A stretch of DNA of 64,000 bases from Christiangramia aestuarii (GTDB taxonomy: Bacteria > Bacteroidota > Bacteroidia > Flavobacteriales > Flavobacteriaceae): positions 206,947 to 270,946 of the forward strand of contig NZ_VJVW01000001.1 in NCBI RefSeq assembly GCF_009735585.1, given 5' to 3'. The notes under the pieces were generated by a model that saw nothing but the letters and a program-made list of their open reading frames with translations, did not search any database and was not told the DNA's origin. The translations under genes and the position numbers were made by a program. Positions 1-7,853 of this stretch are shown here, one piece after another (within the stretch, counting starts at the first letter, position 1; every line of letters begins with the position of its first letter).

Positions 1-1568
1 ATTCCCTGGTGAAATTCAATAAGAACATTGCCAATGCCTATAAAGCCGGGGCTGGGATAAAATATCTGGAGGAATTCCTGGGAGATGAATCAGTAAAGAA
101 ATCTATTTCAGAATTTTATTCTGATTATAAACTGAAAAAGGTTACCGATGAGGATTTCAGGAGGATACTTCAGAAAAATGCTTCCAAGGATATATCCTGG
201 TTCTTTGAAGATTATGTAGGCACCAATAAAAAGATCGATTTTAAGATCAGGAATGTCGAAAAAAGGGATGATTCCTTAAGGGTTACCCTGGAAAACCTTA
301 GAGATAACGACATGCCAGTGAGCTTATATGGCCTAAGGGAAAAAGAGGTTATTTATAAAACCTGGGTCGAGGATATTCGTGACACCCTGAGCATTACGAT
401 CCCTAATAATGGTATACAGAGGCTTGCTCTCAATTACGAGCAGGAAATCCCTGAATTTAACCAAAGGAATAACTACAAGGGAGTCACCAAGCTACTTGAC
501 AAACCAATTCAGTTCAGGTTGCTGCAGGATATAGAGGATCCTAGGTATCACCAGGTTTTCTTTATGCCTGAATTTGAATATAACCTTTACGATGGTGTTG
601 CCATTGGCCCAAAGCTCTATAACAAAACCTTTTTAAGCAGGACCTTTAATTTCTCGATCTCCCCGAAATACGGATTAAACAGTAATACTCTGGTAGGCTC
701 TGCGTCGGTTTATAACACCCATCAGTTTGAAAATAAGGAGCTATACAGTATTTTCTACGGAATTGGCGGCTCACGTTTTTCTTATGGTTATGGCCTTTTC
801 TATGAAAAATACAGCCCTTTCCTGGTATTTTCTTTCCGAAACTCCTATTTGAGGAGTAACGAAAGGCAAAGGCTGTCCATCAGGAATATTAACGTGCACC
901 GGGATGAGAATCCTGAAGCTCCTCTTTTGCAGCCGAATTACAACGTCTTTAATGTAAGGTATACCTATAGCAACCCGAATTTCCTGAAGCACTTAACCGC
1001 TTCCTTCGATTACCAGCTATCAGATAAGTTCAGTAAAGTTTCACTTACGGCAGAGTACCGAAAACTTTTCACCAATAACAGGCAGATAAATCTCAGATTC
1101 TTTGCCGGAACTTTTCTATATAACGACGCGATGTCTGACGACTATTTCAGTTTTGCTCTGGACAGGCCAACAGATTATCTTTTTGATTACAATTATTACG
1201 GTCGTAGCCAGGGAAGCGGATTATTCAGCCAGCAGATAATCGTGGCCGAAGGAGGTTTTAAATCACAATTGCAGCCGGAATTTGCCAATCAATGGCTTAT
1301 GACTGCTAATGCCAGTACCAATATCTGGAATTGGATCTACGCCTACGGGGATGTGGGGATAGTGAAAAATGAAGGCGATTCGGGAGAGCTTCTATTCGAC
1401 TCCGGGATAAGGGTAAGCCTTGTACAGGATTACTTTGAACTTTTCTTTCCCGTTTATTCGAGCCTTGGCTGGGAAATAGATGAGCCAAACTATGATCAAA
1501 GGATAAGATTTATTGTGGCGCTAGACCTTAATACCCTTATCAGGCTGTTTACCAGGCGTTGGTACTAA
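1..1568 (+). CDS. M1-type (gluzincin) peptidase-like protein, C-terminal part, probably ending in an outer-membrane barrel
   Basis: The 5' end lies before the window: the frame is open from the first bases and the GTG at 9 is internal. The first 60 or so visible residues (GIKYLEEFLG, then FRRILQKNASKDISWFFEDYV) resemble the helical region that follows the zinc site in M1 aminopeptidases; the HExxH site itself is outside the window. From about visible residue 170 the chain becomes alternating aromatic and hydrophobic strands (FSISPKYGL, YSIFYGIGGSRFSYGYGLFY) and it ends in RRWY, an aromatic C-terminus as in outer-membrane beta-barrels. I infer a surface peptidase joined to a barrel. The peptidase assignment rests on a short stretch and is moderate. 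Confidence 0.55.
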   Translation, partial: SLVKFNKNIANAYKAGAGIKYLEEFLGDESVKKSISEFYSDYKLKKVTDEDFRRILQKNASKDISWFFEDYVGTNKKIDFKIRNVEKRDDSLRVTLENLRDNDMPVSLYGLREKEVIYKTWVEDIRDTLSITIPNNGIQRLALNYEQEIPEFNQRNNYKGVTKLLDKPIQFRLLQDIEDPRYHQVFFMPEFEYNLYDGVAIGPKLYNKTFLSRTFNFSISPKYGLNSNTLVGSASVYNTHQFENKELYSIFYGIGGSRFSYGYGLFYEKYSPFLVFSFRNSYLRSNERQRLSIRNINVHRDENPEAPLLQPNYNVFNVRYTYSNPNFLKHLTASFDYQLSDKFSKVSLTAEYRKLFTNNRQINLRFFAGTFLYNDAMSDDYFSFALDRPTDYLFDYNYYGRSQGSGLFSQQIIVAEGGFKSQLQPEFANQWLMTANASTNIWNWIYAYGDVGIVKNEGDSGELLFDSGIRVSLVQDYFELFFPVYSSLGWEIDEPNYDQRIRFIVALDLNTLIRLFTRRWY

Positions 1569-1713
1569 GTTCCTAAAAATGAATTTTTAACGCATCCTTA
1601 GTTCAATTTCGGTATTATCAACGAATTCTTATTAACGAAGCTATTAATTCTAAAATAAACAATAATTAAAGGTTAAAATTATATTATTATCAATTTTAGC
1701 TCAAAAATTTGAA

Positions 1714-1744
1714 TTGTATTTAATCATAGTTTTCGTTACATTTG
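1714..1744 (+). promoter_or_regulatory. Bacteroidota-type promoter of the E1 dehydrogenase gene
   Basis: TTG at 1714-1716, a 20-nt spacer, then TACATTTG at 1737-1744, a full match to TAnnTTTG. Transcription should begin near 1750, so the upstream in-frame TTG at 1742 cannot be the start codon and ATG 1760 (or 1766) is preferred. Confidence 0.65.
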
Positions 1745-1759
1745 TTACCATTCAAAAAT

Positions 1760-4165
1760 ATGTTCATGCAAAGCGAAACACAAACTGAAAATTCAATTTC
1801 ATTTGATGAATTTAAGTCTCAGGTTCTTGAAGACTACAAAACTGCCGTAACCAGCAGGGAGTGCAGCCTTTTAGGAAGAAGAGAAGTACTTACAGGAAAA
1901 GCGAAGTTCGGAATATTTGGAGACGGAAAGGAAGTACCTCAGTTAGCTATGGCAAAAGCCTTTAAAAATGGAGATTTTAGATCGGGTTACTACCGTGATC
2001 AAACCTTCATGATGGCTATTAACGAACTTACCCCAGAACAATTTTTTGCCGGCCTTTATGCCGATACCAATATAGAAAATGAACCCATGTCTGCCGGTCG
2101 CCAGATGGGCGGTCACTTTATGACCCACAGCCTGGACGAGAACGGAGAGTGGAAAAACCTAATGGAGCAAAAGAACTCCAGTTCAGATATTTCTCCCACT
2201 GCCGGGCAGATGCCAAGATTACTTGGCCTAGCCCAGGCCTCTAAGATCTACAGGAATGTAGAGGGTATAGACGCTGAAAAATTTTCGGATAACGGAAACG
2301 AGATCGCCTGGGGAACCATTGGTAATGCAAGTACCAGTGAAGGCCATTTTTGGGAAACCATCAATGCAGCAGGTGTATTACAGGTACCGATGGTGATGAA
2401 CGTTTGGGATGATGAATACGGAATTTCGGTTCATGCAAAACACCAGACCACCAAAGAAAATATTTCTGAGATCCTTAAAGGATTCCAGAGAGATGAAGAA
2501 AATCAAGGTTACGAGATCTTTGTAGTTGAAGGATGGGATTATCCAAAATTGGTAGACACCTACGAAAAGGCTTCAGCAATTGCCCGAAAAGAGCATTGTC
2601 CTGTTCTTATCCATGTAATTGAGCTAACCCAGCCCCAGGGTCATTCTACTTCAGGATCTCATGAGAGATATAAGTCTGAAGAAAGGCTGAACTGGGAAAA
2701 AGAGCATGATTGCAACCTCAAGTTCAGGGAGTGGATGATCGAAAATGATTTTGCGACTGCAGACCAATTAGATGAGCTTGAAAAAAGCATTAAGAAGGAA
2801 GTAAGAACCGCCAAGCATAATGCCTGGACAGCTTACCTGAAACCTACCCTTACCAAGCAGAAGGAACTGGTGAAACTGCTGGATGATGCTGCGGCCTCAA
2901 GTTCGAATGCAAACTTCATCAACTCAATTAAGAAAGAGATTTCTGGTACTAAGGAGCCCCTTAAAAAGGACCTCGTTTCTTCGGCCAGGAAAGTATTAAG
3001 ATATTTAATTGGTGACGAAACTTCAGAAAAACAAGCCCTGATCAACTGGCTAAATGAGTTTGATGAGCAGGCTTACGAAGATTATGCCGCGTACCTTTAC
3101 AAGGAAGAAGATACTCAGGTAGAAGTTTTGCCAACCTATGATGAAGAAGCTGAAGAAGTAGATGCGCGTATAGTGCTAAGAGATAACTTTGACGCCATAT
3201 TCAACATCAGGCCTGAAACTTTGATCTTCGGTGAGGATTCCGGAGAGATCGGTGATGTAAACCAGGGACTGGAAGGACTTCAAAAGAAATACGGAAAGTT
3301 CAGGGTTTCTGATACAGGCATCAGGGAGGCAACCATTCTTGGACAGGGTATCGGGATGGCCATGAGAGGACTCAGGCCTATCGCCGAAATTCAGTACCTG
3401 GATTATGTAATGTACTGTTTGCAAGGAATGAGTGATGACCTTGCCACGGTGCATTACAGGACCAAAGGAAAACAAAAAGCTCCGCTAATAGTAAGAACCA
3501 GAGGTCATCGCCTGGAAGGAATCTGGCACAGTGGTTCGCAAATGGGAGGACTTTTAAATCTCCTTCGTGGGATGTACGTGCTTGTTCCACGTAATATGAC
3601 CAAAGCTGCAGGATTTTATAACACCTTATTGGATCTGGACACGCCTGCTTTAGTGGTAGAGTGCCTTAACGGTTACCGCCTTAAGGAAAAACTTCCTACC
3701 AACCTGGGAGAATTAAAAACACCTGTAGGAGTAACTGAAACAGTTCGCGAGGGTAAAGACATCACCCTCGTATCTTATGGTTCTACTCTCAGGATCGTAG
3801 AAGACGTGGCCAAAGAACTTCAGGAAGTAGATATTCATGCTGAAGTGATCGATGTTCAGTCTTTGCTTCCATTTGATGTGAACCATGACATCGTAAAAAG
3901 CGTTGAAAAGACCAATAGACTGCTCGTAATAGATGAGGATGTTCCTGGAGGAGCCTCAGCATATATTCTACAAAAGATACTTGATGAGCAGAATGCCTAC
4001 AGATTCCTGGACAGTAAACCGCAAACGCTTACTGCAAAAGAACACAGGCCTGCTTACGGAACAGATGGAGATTATTTCTCTAAACCATCGGCAGAAGATA
4101 TCTATGAGAAAATTTATGCGATCATGCATGAATCTAACCCGGCGAAATATCCAAAATTGAGATAA
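1760..4165 (+). CDS. 2-oxoacid dehydrogenase E1, fused alpha and beta subunits (branched-chain type)
   Basis: Thiamine-diphosphate enzyme that decarboxylates branched-chain 2-oxoacids and passes the acyl group to a lipoyl E2. At 801 residues it is an alpha-beta fusion: residues about 30-330 carry the E1-alpha part with the TPP/Mg pocket GNASTSEGHFWETINAAG and the following VWDDEYGIS; residues about 470-800 are a typical E1-beta chain (LIFGEDSGEIGDVNQGL, SDTGIREATILGQGIGMAMRGLRPIAEIQYLDY). The linker between them is charged and helical. Start chosen at ATG 1760 because the promoter -7 box covers the earlier TTG; ATG 1766 is equally possible. No E2 or E3 gene is adjacent. Pyruvate or 2-oxoglutarate specificity cannot be excluded, but the fused form is usual for the branched-chain enzyme in Bacteroidota. 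Confidence 0.85.
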   Translation: MFMQSETQTENSISFDEFKSQVLEDYKTAVTSRECSLLGRREVLTGKAKFGIFGDGKEVPQLAMAKAFKNGDFRSGYYRDQTFMMAINELTPEQFFAGLYADTNIENEPMSAGRQMGGHFMTHSLDENGEWKNLMEQKNSSSDISPTAGQMPRLLGLAQASKIYRNVEGIDAEKFSDNGNEIAWGTIGNASTSEGHFWETINAAGVLQVPMVMNVWDDEYGISVHAKHQTTKENISEILKGFQRDEENQGYEIFVVEGWDYPKLVDTYEKASAIARKEHCPVLIHVIELTQPQGHSTSGSHERYKSEERLNWEKEHDCNLKFREWMIENDFATADQLDELEKSIKKEVRTAKHNAWTAYLKPTLTKQKELVKLLDDAAASSSNANFINSIKKEISGTKEPLKKDLVSSARKVLRYLIGDETSEKQALINWLNEFDEQAYEDYAAYLYKEEDTQVEVLPTYDEEAEEVDARIVLRDNFDAIFNIRPETLIFGEDSGEIGDVNQGLEGLQKKYGKFRVSDTGIREATILGQGIGMAMRGLRPIAEIQYLDYVMYCLQGMSDDLATVHYRTKGKQKAPLIVRTRGHRLEGIWHSGSQMGGLLNLLRGMYVLVPRNMTKAAGFYNTLLDLDTPALVVECLNGYRLKEKLPTNLGELKTPVGVTETVREGKDITLVSYGSTLRIVEDVAKELQEVDIHAEVIDVQSLLPFDVNHDIVKSVEKTNRLLVIDEDVPGGASAYILQKILDEQNAYRFLDSKPQTLTAKEHRPAYGTDGDYFSKPSAEDIYEKIYAIMHESNPAKYPKLR

Positions 4166-4186
4166 GCTGGATCACATAAAAATAAA

Positions 4187-4216
4187 AAGGCCATGATGCA
4201 GATCATGGCCTTTTTT
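4187..4216. terminator. Bidirectional intrinsic terminator
   Basis: AAGGCCATGAT (4187-4197), loop GCAG, ATCATGGCCTT (4202-4212) and a T run to 4216. On the minus strand the same hairpin is followed by TTTTTATTTTT, so it can also end the convergent lipoprotein gene. Confidence 0.9.
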
Positions 4217-4233
4217 ATGCACTAATATATTGA

Positions 4234-4803
4234 CTATTCCTTAACTTGGGAGTAATACAGCCGAGGCCCATCGCAAGCGTCGGTACTATTTTTCAAAACA
4301 CCATGGTCCTCTTCAGTAATAAAAAGATATTCTTCCCGGCCCATGCAGCTGGAAATGATATCAATATCTTCAACGGCTACCTCTCCCTCATAAAAAATAT
4401 TAAAGGCATAGGTATTAAATTCAGTTTCAGACACCTTAAAATCACCTTCAATCTTAAGGGTGTCACCATCTTTGACTCTCAGTTTTTTAACAGTAAAATC
4501 TGCGGAAAAAGTATAAGTATCCCGGTAAGGCAAATCCTCCCCGGTACTCCCACAATTTCCTGATGAATCACAGGTAAGCTTAAATAATTTCCACACCTGC
4601 GGAAGATCTATCTCAACACTCGGATTTTCATCTTCTTCAGTCCCCTCTTCCGGCTTGCTTTCATCCTCAGTTTCATTTGAACCTTCTTGGTCTGCTATTT
4701 TTTCCTGCTCTAATCCAGCATCCATTTCAGGCTCTGAAAACACCTCAGATTCTGTACAGGCGATTAAAGAGAATAAAAGCAATAAAAAGGATAAATTTTT
4801 CAT
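4234..4803 (-). CDS. Lipocalin-like SPII lipoprotein of unknown function
   Basis: A 189-residue protein beginning MKNLSFLLLLFSLIAC, a signal peptide ending in a lipobox with Cys16 as the lipidated residue. An acidic, probably unstructured linker (residues about 22-65, many Glu and Asp) follows. The C-terminal 120 residues start VWKLFKLTCDSSGNCG and hold alternating strands with four further Cys residues that could form two disulfides; the pattern resembles small lipocalin-like lipoproteins common in Flavobacteriia. It should sit in the outer membrane or periplasm. It lies downstream of menB on the same strand with a 56-nt gap. No specific function can be given. Confidence 0.7.
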   Translation of the reverse strand: MKNLSFLLLLFSLIACTESEVFSEPEMDAGLEQEKIADQEGSNETEDESKPEEGTEEDENPSVEIDLPQVWKLFKLTCDSSGNCGSTGEDLPYRDTYTFSADFTVKKLRVKDGDTLKIEGDFKVSETEFNTYAFNIFYEGEVAVEDIDIISSCMGREEYLFITEEDHGVLKNSTDACDGPRLYYSQVKE

Positions 4804-4859
4804 AATAACAGATTTAGAATTTAACTAAGATATATTTTTTATTCTAAACCGTTAATATT

Positions 4860-5699
4860 TTAAGGAATCCATTTCTTTTCGAAATTGGGCTGTCTTTTTT
4901 CGAGGAACGCATCTCTTCCCTCCTTGGCCTCATCGGTCATATAAGCAAGCCTGGTTACCTCCCCTGCAAAAACCTGTTGCCCAACCATACCGTCATCGGT
5001 CATGTTCATCGCAAATTTCAGCATTTTAATAGAGGTTGGAGACTTCGCCATGATTTCCTGCGCCCACTCATAGGCAGTATCCTCAAGCTCATCGTGAGGG
5101 ATCACCGCATTCACCATGCCCATTTCGTAGGCTTCCTGTGCGGAATAGTTTCTACCCAGGAAGAATATTTCCCTGGCTTTCTTCTGCCCTACCATTTTAG
5201 CCAGGTATGCTGAACCATAACCGGCATCAAAACTGGTTACATCTGCATCTGTCTGCTTAAAGATCGCATGTTCCTTACTGGCTAGGGTAAGGTCACAAAC
5301 CACGTGAAGACTGTGGCCACCGCCCACGGCCCAACCAGGCACAACGCAAATAACTGCCTTAGGCATAAAACGGATAAGCCTTTGCACCTCAAGAATGTTC
5401 AACCTGTGGTAGCCATCTTCGCCAACATACCCCTGGTGACCACGTGCCTTTTGATCTCCTCCACTACAAAAAGCCCATTTTCCATCTTTGCTAGAAGGTC
5501 CTTCGCCAGATAAAAGTACACAACCGATGGAAGTATCTTCATGAGCATCATGAAAAGCATCCAGTAATTCTGAGGTGGTCTTTGGCCTGAAGGCATTGCG
5601 TACATCGGGTCGGTTAAAGGCGATCCTGGCCACGCCATTAGATTTCTTATAGGTGATATCGTCGTATTCCTTTGCTATTTTCCAGTCAATTTTAGACAT
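4860..5699 (-). CDS. menB: 1,4-dihydroxy-2-naphthoyl-CoA synthase MenB
   Basis: Crotonase-fold enzyme that closes o-succinylbenzoyl-CoA to 1,4-dihydroxy-2-naphthoyl-CoA in menaquinone synthesis. The 279-residue length fits the family. Diagnostic MenB stretches are visible: RIAFNRPDVRNAFRPKT, WAFCSGGDQKARGHQGYVG, VVPGWAVGGGHSLHVVCDLTLAS (oxyanion hole) and DADVTSFDAGYGSAYLA, and the C-terminal FLEKRQPNF. It stands apart from menD, menF and the thioesterase 8 kb further on but on the same strand. ATG start at 5699 fits the family N-terminus. Confidence 0.95.
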   Translation of the reverse strand: MSKIDWKIAKEYDDITYKKSNGVARIAFNRPDVRNAFRPKTTSELLDAFHDAHEDTSIGCVLLSGEGPSSKDGKWAFCSGGDQKARGHQGYVGEDGYHRLNILEVQRLIRFMPKAVICVVPGWAVGGGHSLHVVCDLTLASKEHAIFKQTDADVTSFDAGYGSAYLAKMVGQKKAREIFFLGRNYSAQEAYEMGMVNAVIPHDELEDTAYEWAQEIMAKSPTSIKMLKFAMNMTDDGMVGQQVFAGEVTRLAYMTDEAKEGRDAFLEKRQPNFEKKWIP

Positions 5700-5754
5700 G
5701 ATATATATTTTTAATGGTAAAAATAGAGCTTTCCGGCCATTTCAGAAAGCTGAA

Positions 5755-5784
5755 TAAAAAAAGCCTGCTGTAGGAGCAGGCTTT
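5755..5784 (-). terminator. Intrinsic terminator of the DUF2059 gene
   Basis: Read on the minus strand: AAAGCCTGCT, loop CCTAC, AGCAGGCTTT followed by a run of T. It lies 20 nt past the DUF2059 stop and separates it from menB. Confidence 0.85.
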
Positions 5785-5803
5785 AAGAATCTTATGGAAA
5801 TTT

Positions 5804-6208
5804 TTATTGCATATATTTTGCCATCATCGGCTGAAGTTCCATACCCCAGGCCTGACCTATTTCCATTCCTTTTTTGGTAAGTTCAGGAGTGATCGCGACC
5901 ATCTTTTTTCCTACCGGGGTATCATAAAAAGCAAGGATCTTATCCAGTTCCTGCTCGGTAAAAGATTCGGTATATACCGCGGCAAGCTTTGCATAAAGAT
6001 CTTCTGTGCTGGTAGCAAGTTCAGCTTTAAATGCTTCACGGTTTTCTTCTGGGATCATTTCAACAATAGGCTCAGTCATGATATCGAATTGTTGTCCTGC
6101 GGTTAGCTTAATAAGTTTTATTGCTTTTGCTTCAAGGGATGTTGATTGTTGCGCAAAAGAGGAAAAGCTAATCGCCAAGATACTCAGGGTAAAAATGATT
6201 TTTTTCAT
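5804..6208 (-). CDS. DUF2059 family exported protein
   Basis: A 134-residue protein with an N-terminal signal peptide (MKKIIFTLSILAISFSSFAQ, likely cut after AFA-Q). The mature part matches the DUF2059 pattern: helix pairs with YTESFTEQELDKILAFYDTPVGKKM. It is periplasmic or membrane-associated by inference; no molecular role is known to me. It is a single-gene unit between two terminators. Confidence 0.85.
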   Translation of the reverse strand: MKKIIFTLSILAISFSSFAQQSTSLEAKAIKLIKLTAGQQFDIMTEPIVEMIPEENREAFKAELATSTEDLYAKLAAVYTESFTEQELDKILAFYDTPVGKKMVAITPELTKKGMEIGQAWGMELQPMMAKYMQ

Positions 6209-6301
6209 AATAGATTTTAGATTGTATAGTTTCCCGACGAAAGTACAAATTAGAATCCTAATTATTCAGGAAACTTCGAATTGCCGGGTTTCAACGAAGC
6301 A

Positions 6302-6336
6302 AAACAGCCAGTTAGACTTTCGCTAACTGGCTGTTT
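6302..6336 (-). terminator. Intrinsic terminator of the susC-susD unit
   Basis: Perfect 14-bp inverted repeat AAACAGCCAGTTAG (6302-6315) and CTAACTGGCTGTTT (6323-6336), 25 nt downstream of the susD stop. The T run on the minus strand is short (TTTT). Confidence 0.8.
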
Positions 6337-6360
6337 ATAATTTCTTAATTTTGAACTTTA

Positions 6361-7848
6361 CTATTCTGCATCCCACCATACGGGAGTTACAGGACTTTCT
6401 TGGTATTGCTCCACAACCTCTCCGTTTCGATTAACTTCTGTAGACGGATAGGTAGCTCTTCTAAACCATTCTCCCTCAAAATCACCGGTACCATCTTCTT
6501 CTTCTCTAATAGTAAGCCCGGTAAAAACCTCTTCAGAAAAGTCATATCTCCTGAAATCAACGAATGTTTCAGGATTCAGGAAGTTATGAATATACTTCTC
6601 TTTCATGATATGATGCAGCATTAAATTATCTGCTCCTACATCAACGACAGGATCATCCAAATAATCTGAACCATTTACCCCATATTTGGCCATACTGGCT
6701 CTTATTCCTTCCAGGTAGGCTTCGTAACCGGCTGGAGTTGTACCTGTACTGGTAGCAGTACCACCGTTAGCAAGGAATTCTGCCTCGGCCTTAATGAACT
6801 GGGCTTCGGCATAGCTAATTACCACGATAGGAGCATCTACCCTGGTATAATAACCTCCATCTGCAAATTGTACGTTAGCAGGCTCTCCATTTGGAGCAAC
6901 TCCACCGCCGCCACTTACATAACCTCTCCACTCAGTATCTTCGGAATTGTCTATCTCTCCGAAAACCGGTAATCTTGGATCTATTTCCAGAGCATCACTT
7001 TCAAAAGGATAATAATTCCCGTTCATCATGCTTACGATCTGGCTAGCAAGCACATTATGAAAGTTTCCTGTGTTACGGGCCAGCACTTCCTGTGCGTATC
7101 TTGGATTGATAGACCTGTCATCATAAAAGATCTGGAAATCGTCGTCGTTCGAGGTAAAGCCATTTTCCAGACTTGCCAGCACTTCGTTAGGAGAGATCAC
7201 TCCCTTTTGCACTAAATGAAGCTGATAACGTGCCTTAATGGTATAAGCGGCTCTGATCCACTGATCGATATTTCCCTGGTATACCAGGTCTTCTCTTCCA
7301 ATATTCACTGTTGAATCATCTGGCCCCTGAAGATCGGCGATCGCGGCATCTAAAAGAGAAAATACTTCAGTATAAACTTCTTCCTGTGCATTGAAATCTG
7401 GAAACAAATTTTCTACGCCCATCGAGGCCTCGTTCATAGGAATATAATCCCAGGTATCTGTGGCCATTCCTAAATTCATGGCCTTAAGAATATCCGCAAT
7501 CGCAGCATAGTGGCTCGCGCCAGCGTCTGCAGCTTTATCCTTTATCACTTCAATATTAGGCAGGGCATAAAGATATACATCTGCCCAAAGTCCGGCTGCC
7601 GTGGTTTCCCCAGCAGCGGTTCCACCCTGTCCGGCAAAATTCTGCACATAGTTTCCAAAGGCTAATTCTGCGGAATATTGTCCTTCCACCGTATGGAAAA
7701 TCACAGGTGCCAAAAGGTCGTTGATCCTGAGCTGCTCAACATCTGCTGTGGCCGACGGTGTATTTACATCAAAATAGTCATCACTACAGGAAAAAACACC
7801 CAGTAATAATGCTAAAAAGAAATATTTATTAAATTTTCTCATATCCAA
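6361..7848 (-). CDS. SusD/RagB-family outer-membrane nutrient-binding lipoprotein
   Basis: Surface lipoprotein that caps a SusC channel and binds the substrate. The signal peptide ends at the lipobox GVFSC-SDDYFDVN, and the conserved D-V-N-T-P motif after the Cys is typical of the SusD-like_2 group. Residues about 60-230 hold the TPR-like helices (YALPNIEVIKDKAADAGASHYAAIADILKA); the C-terminal part has VISYAEAQFIKAEAEF and FVDFRRYDF, both family hallmarks. Start is ATG 7848 or ATG 7842 two codons on. It begins 5 nt after the susC stop, so both are one transcription unit. No glycosidase or protease is adjacent that would show the substrate. Confidence 0.92.
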   Translation of the reverse strand: MDMRKFNKYFFLALLLGVFSCSDDYFDVNTPSATADVEQLRINDLLAPVIFHTVEGQYSAELAFGNYVQNFAGQGGTAAGETTAAGLWADVYLYALPNIEVIKDKAADAGASHYAAIADILKAMNLGMATDTWDYIPMNEASMGVENLFPDFNAQEEVYTEVFSLLDAAIADLQGPDDSTVNIGREDLVYQGNIDQWIRAAYTIKARYQLHLVQKGVISPNEVLASLENGFTSNDDDFQIFYDDRSINPRYAQEVLARNTGNFHNVLASQIVSMMNGNYYPFESDALEIDPRLPVFGEIDNSEDTEWRGYVSGGGGVAPNGEPANVQFADGGYYTRVDAPIVVISYAEAQFIKAEAEFLANGGTATSTGTTPAGYEAYLEGIRASMAKYGVNGSDYLDDPVVDVGADNLMLHHIMKEKYIHNFLNPETFVDFRRYDFSEEVFTGLTIREEEDGTGDFEGEWFRRATYPSTEVNRNGEVVEQYQESPVTPVWWDAE

Positions 7849-7853
7849 TATTT

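Noticed and set aside
1742-1759. TTG start for the E1 dehydrogenase gene
   Set aside because: The TTG is part of the promoter -7 box TACATTTG, so it cannot be in the message.
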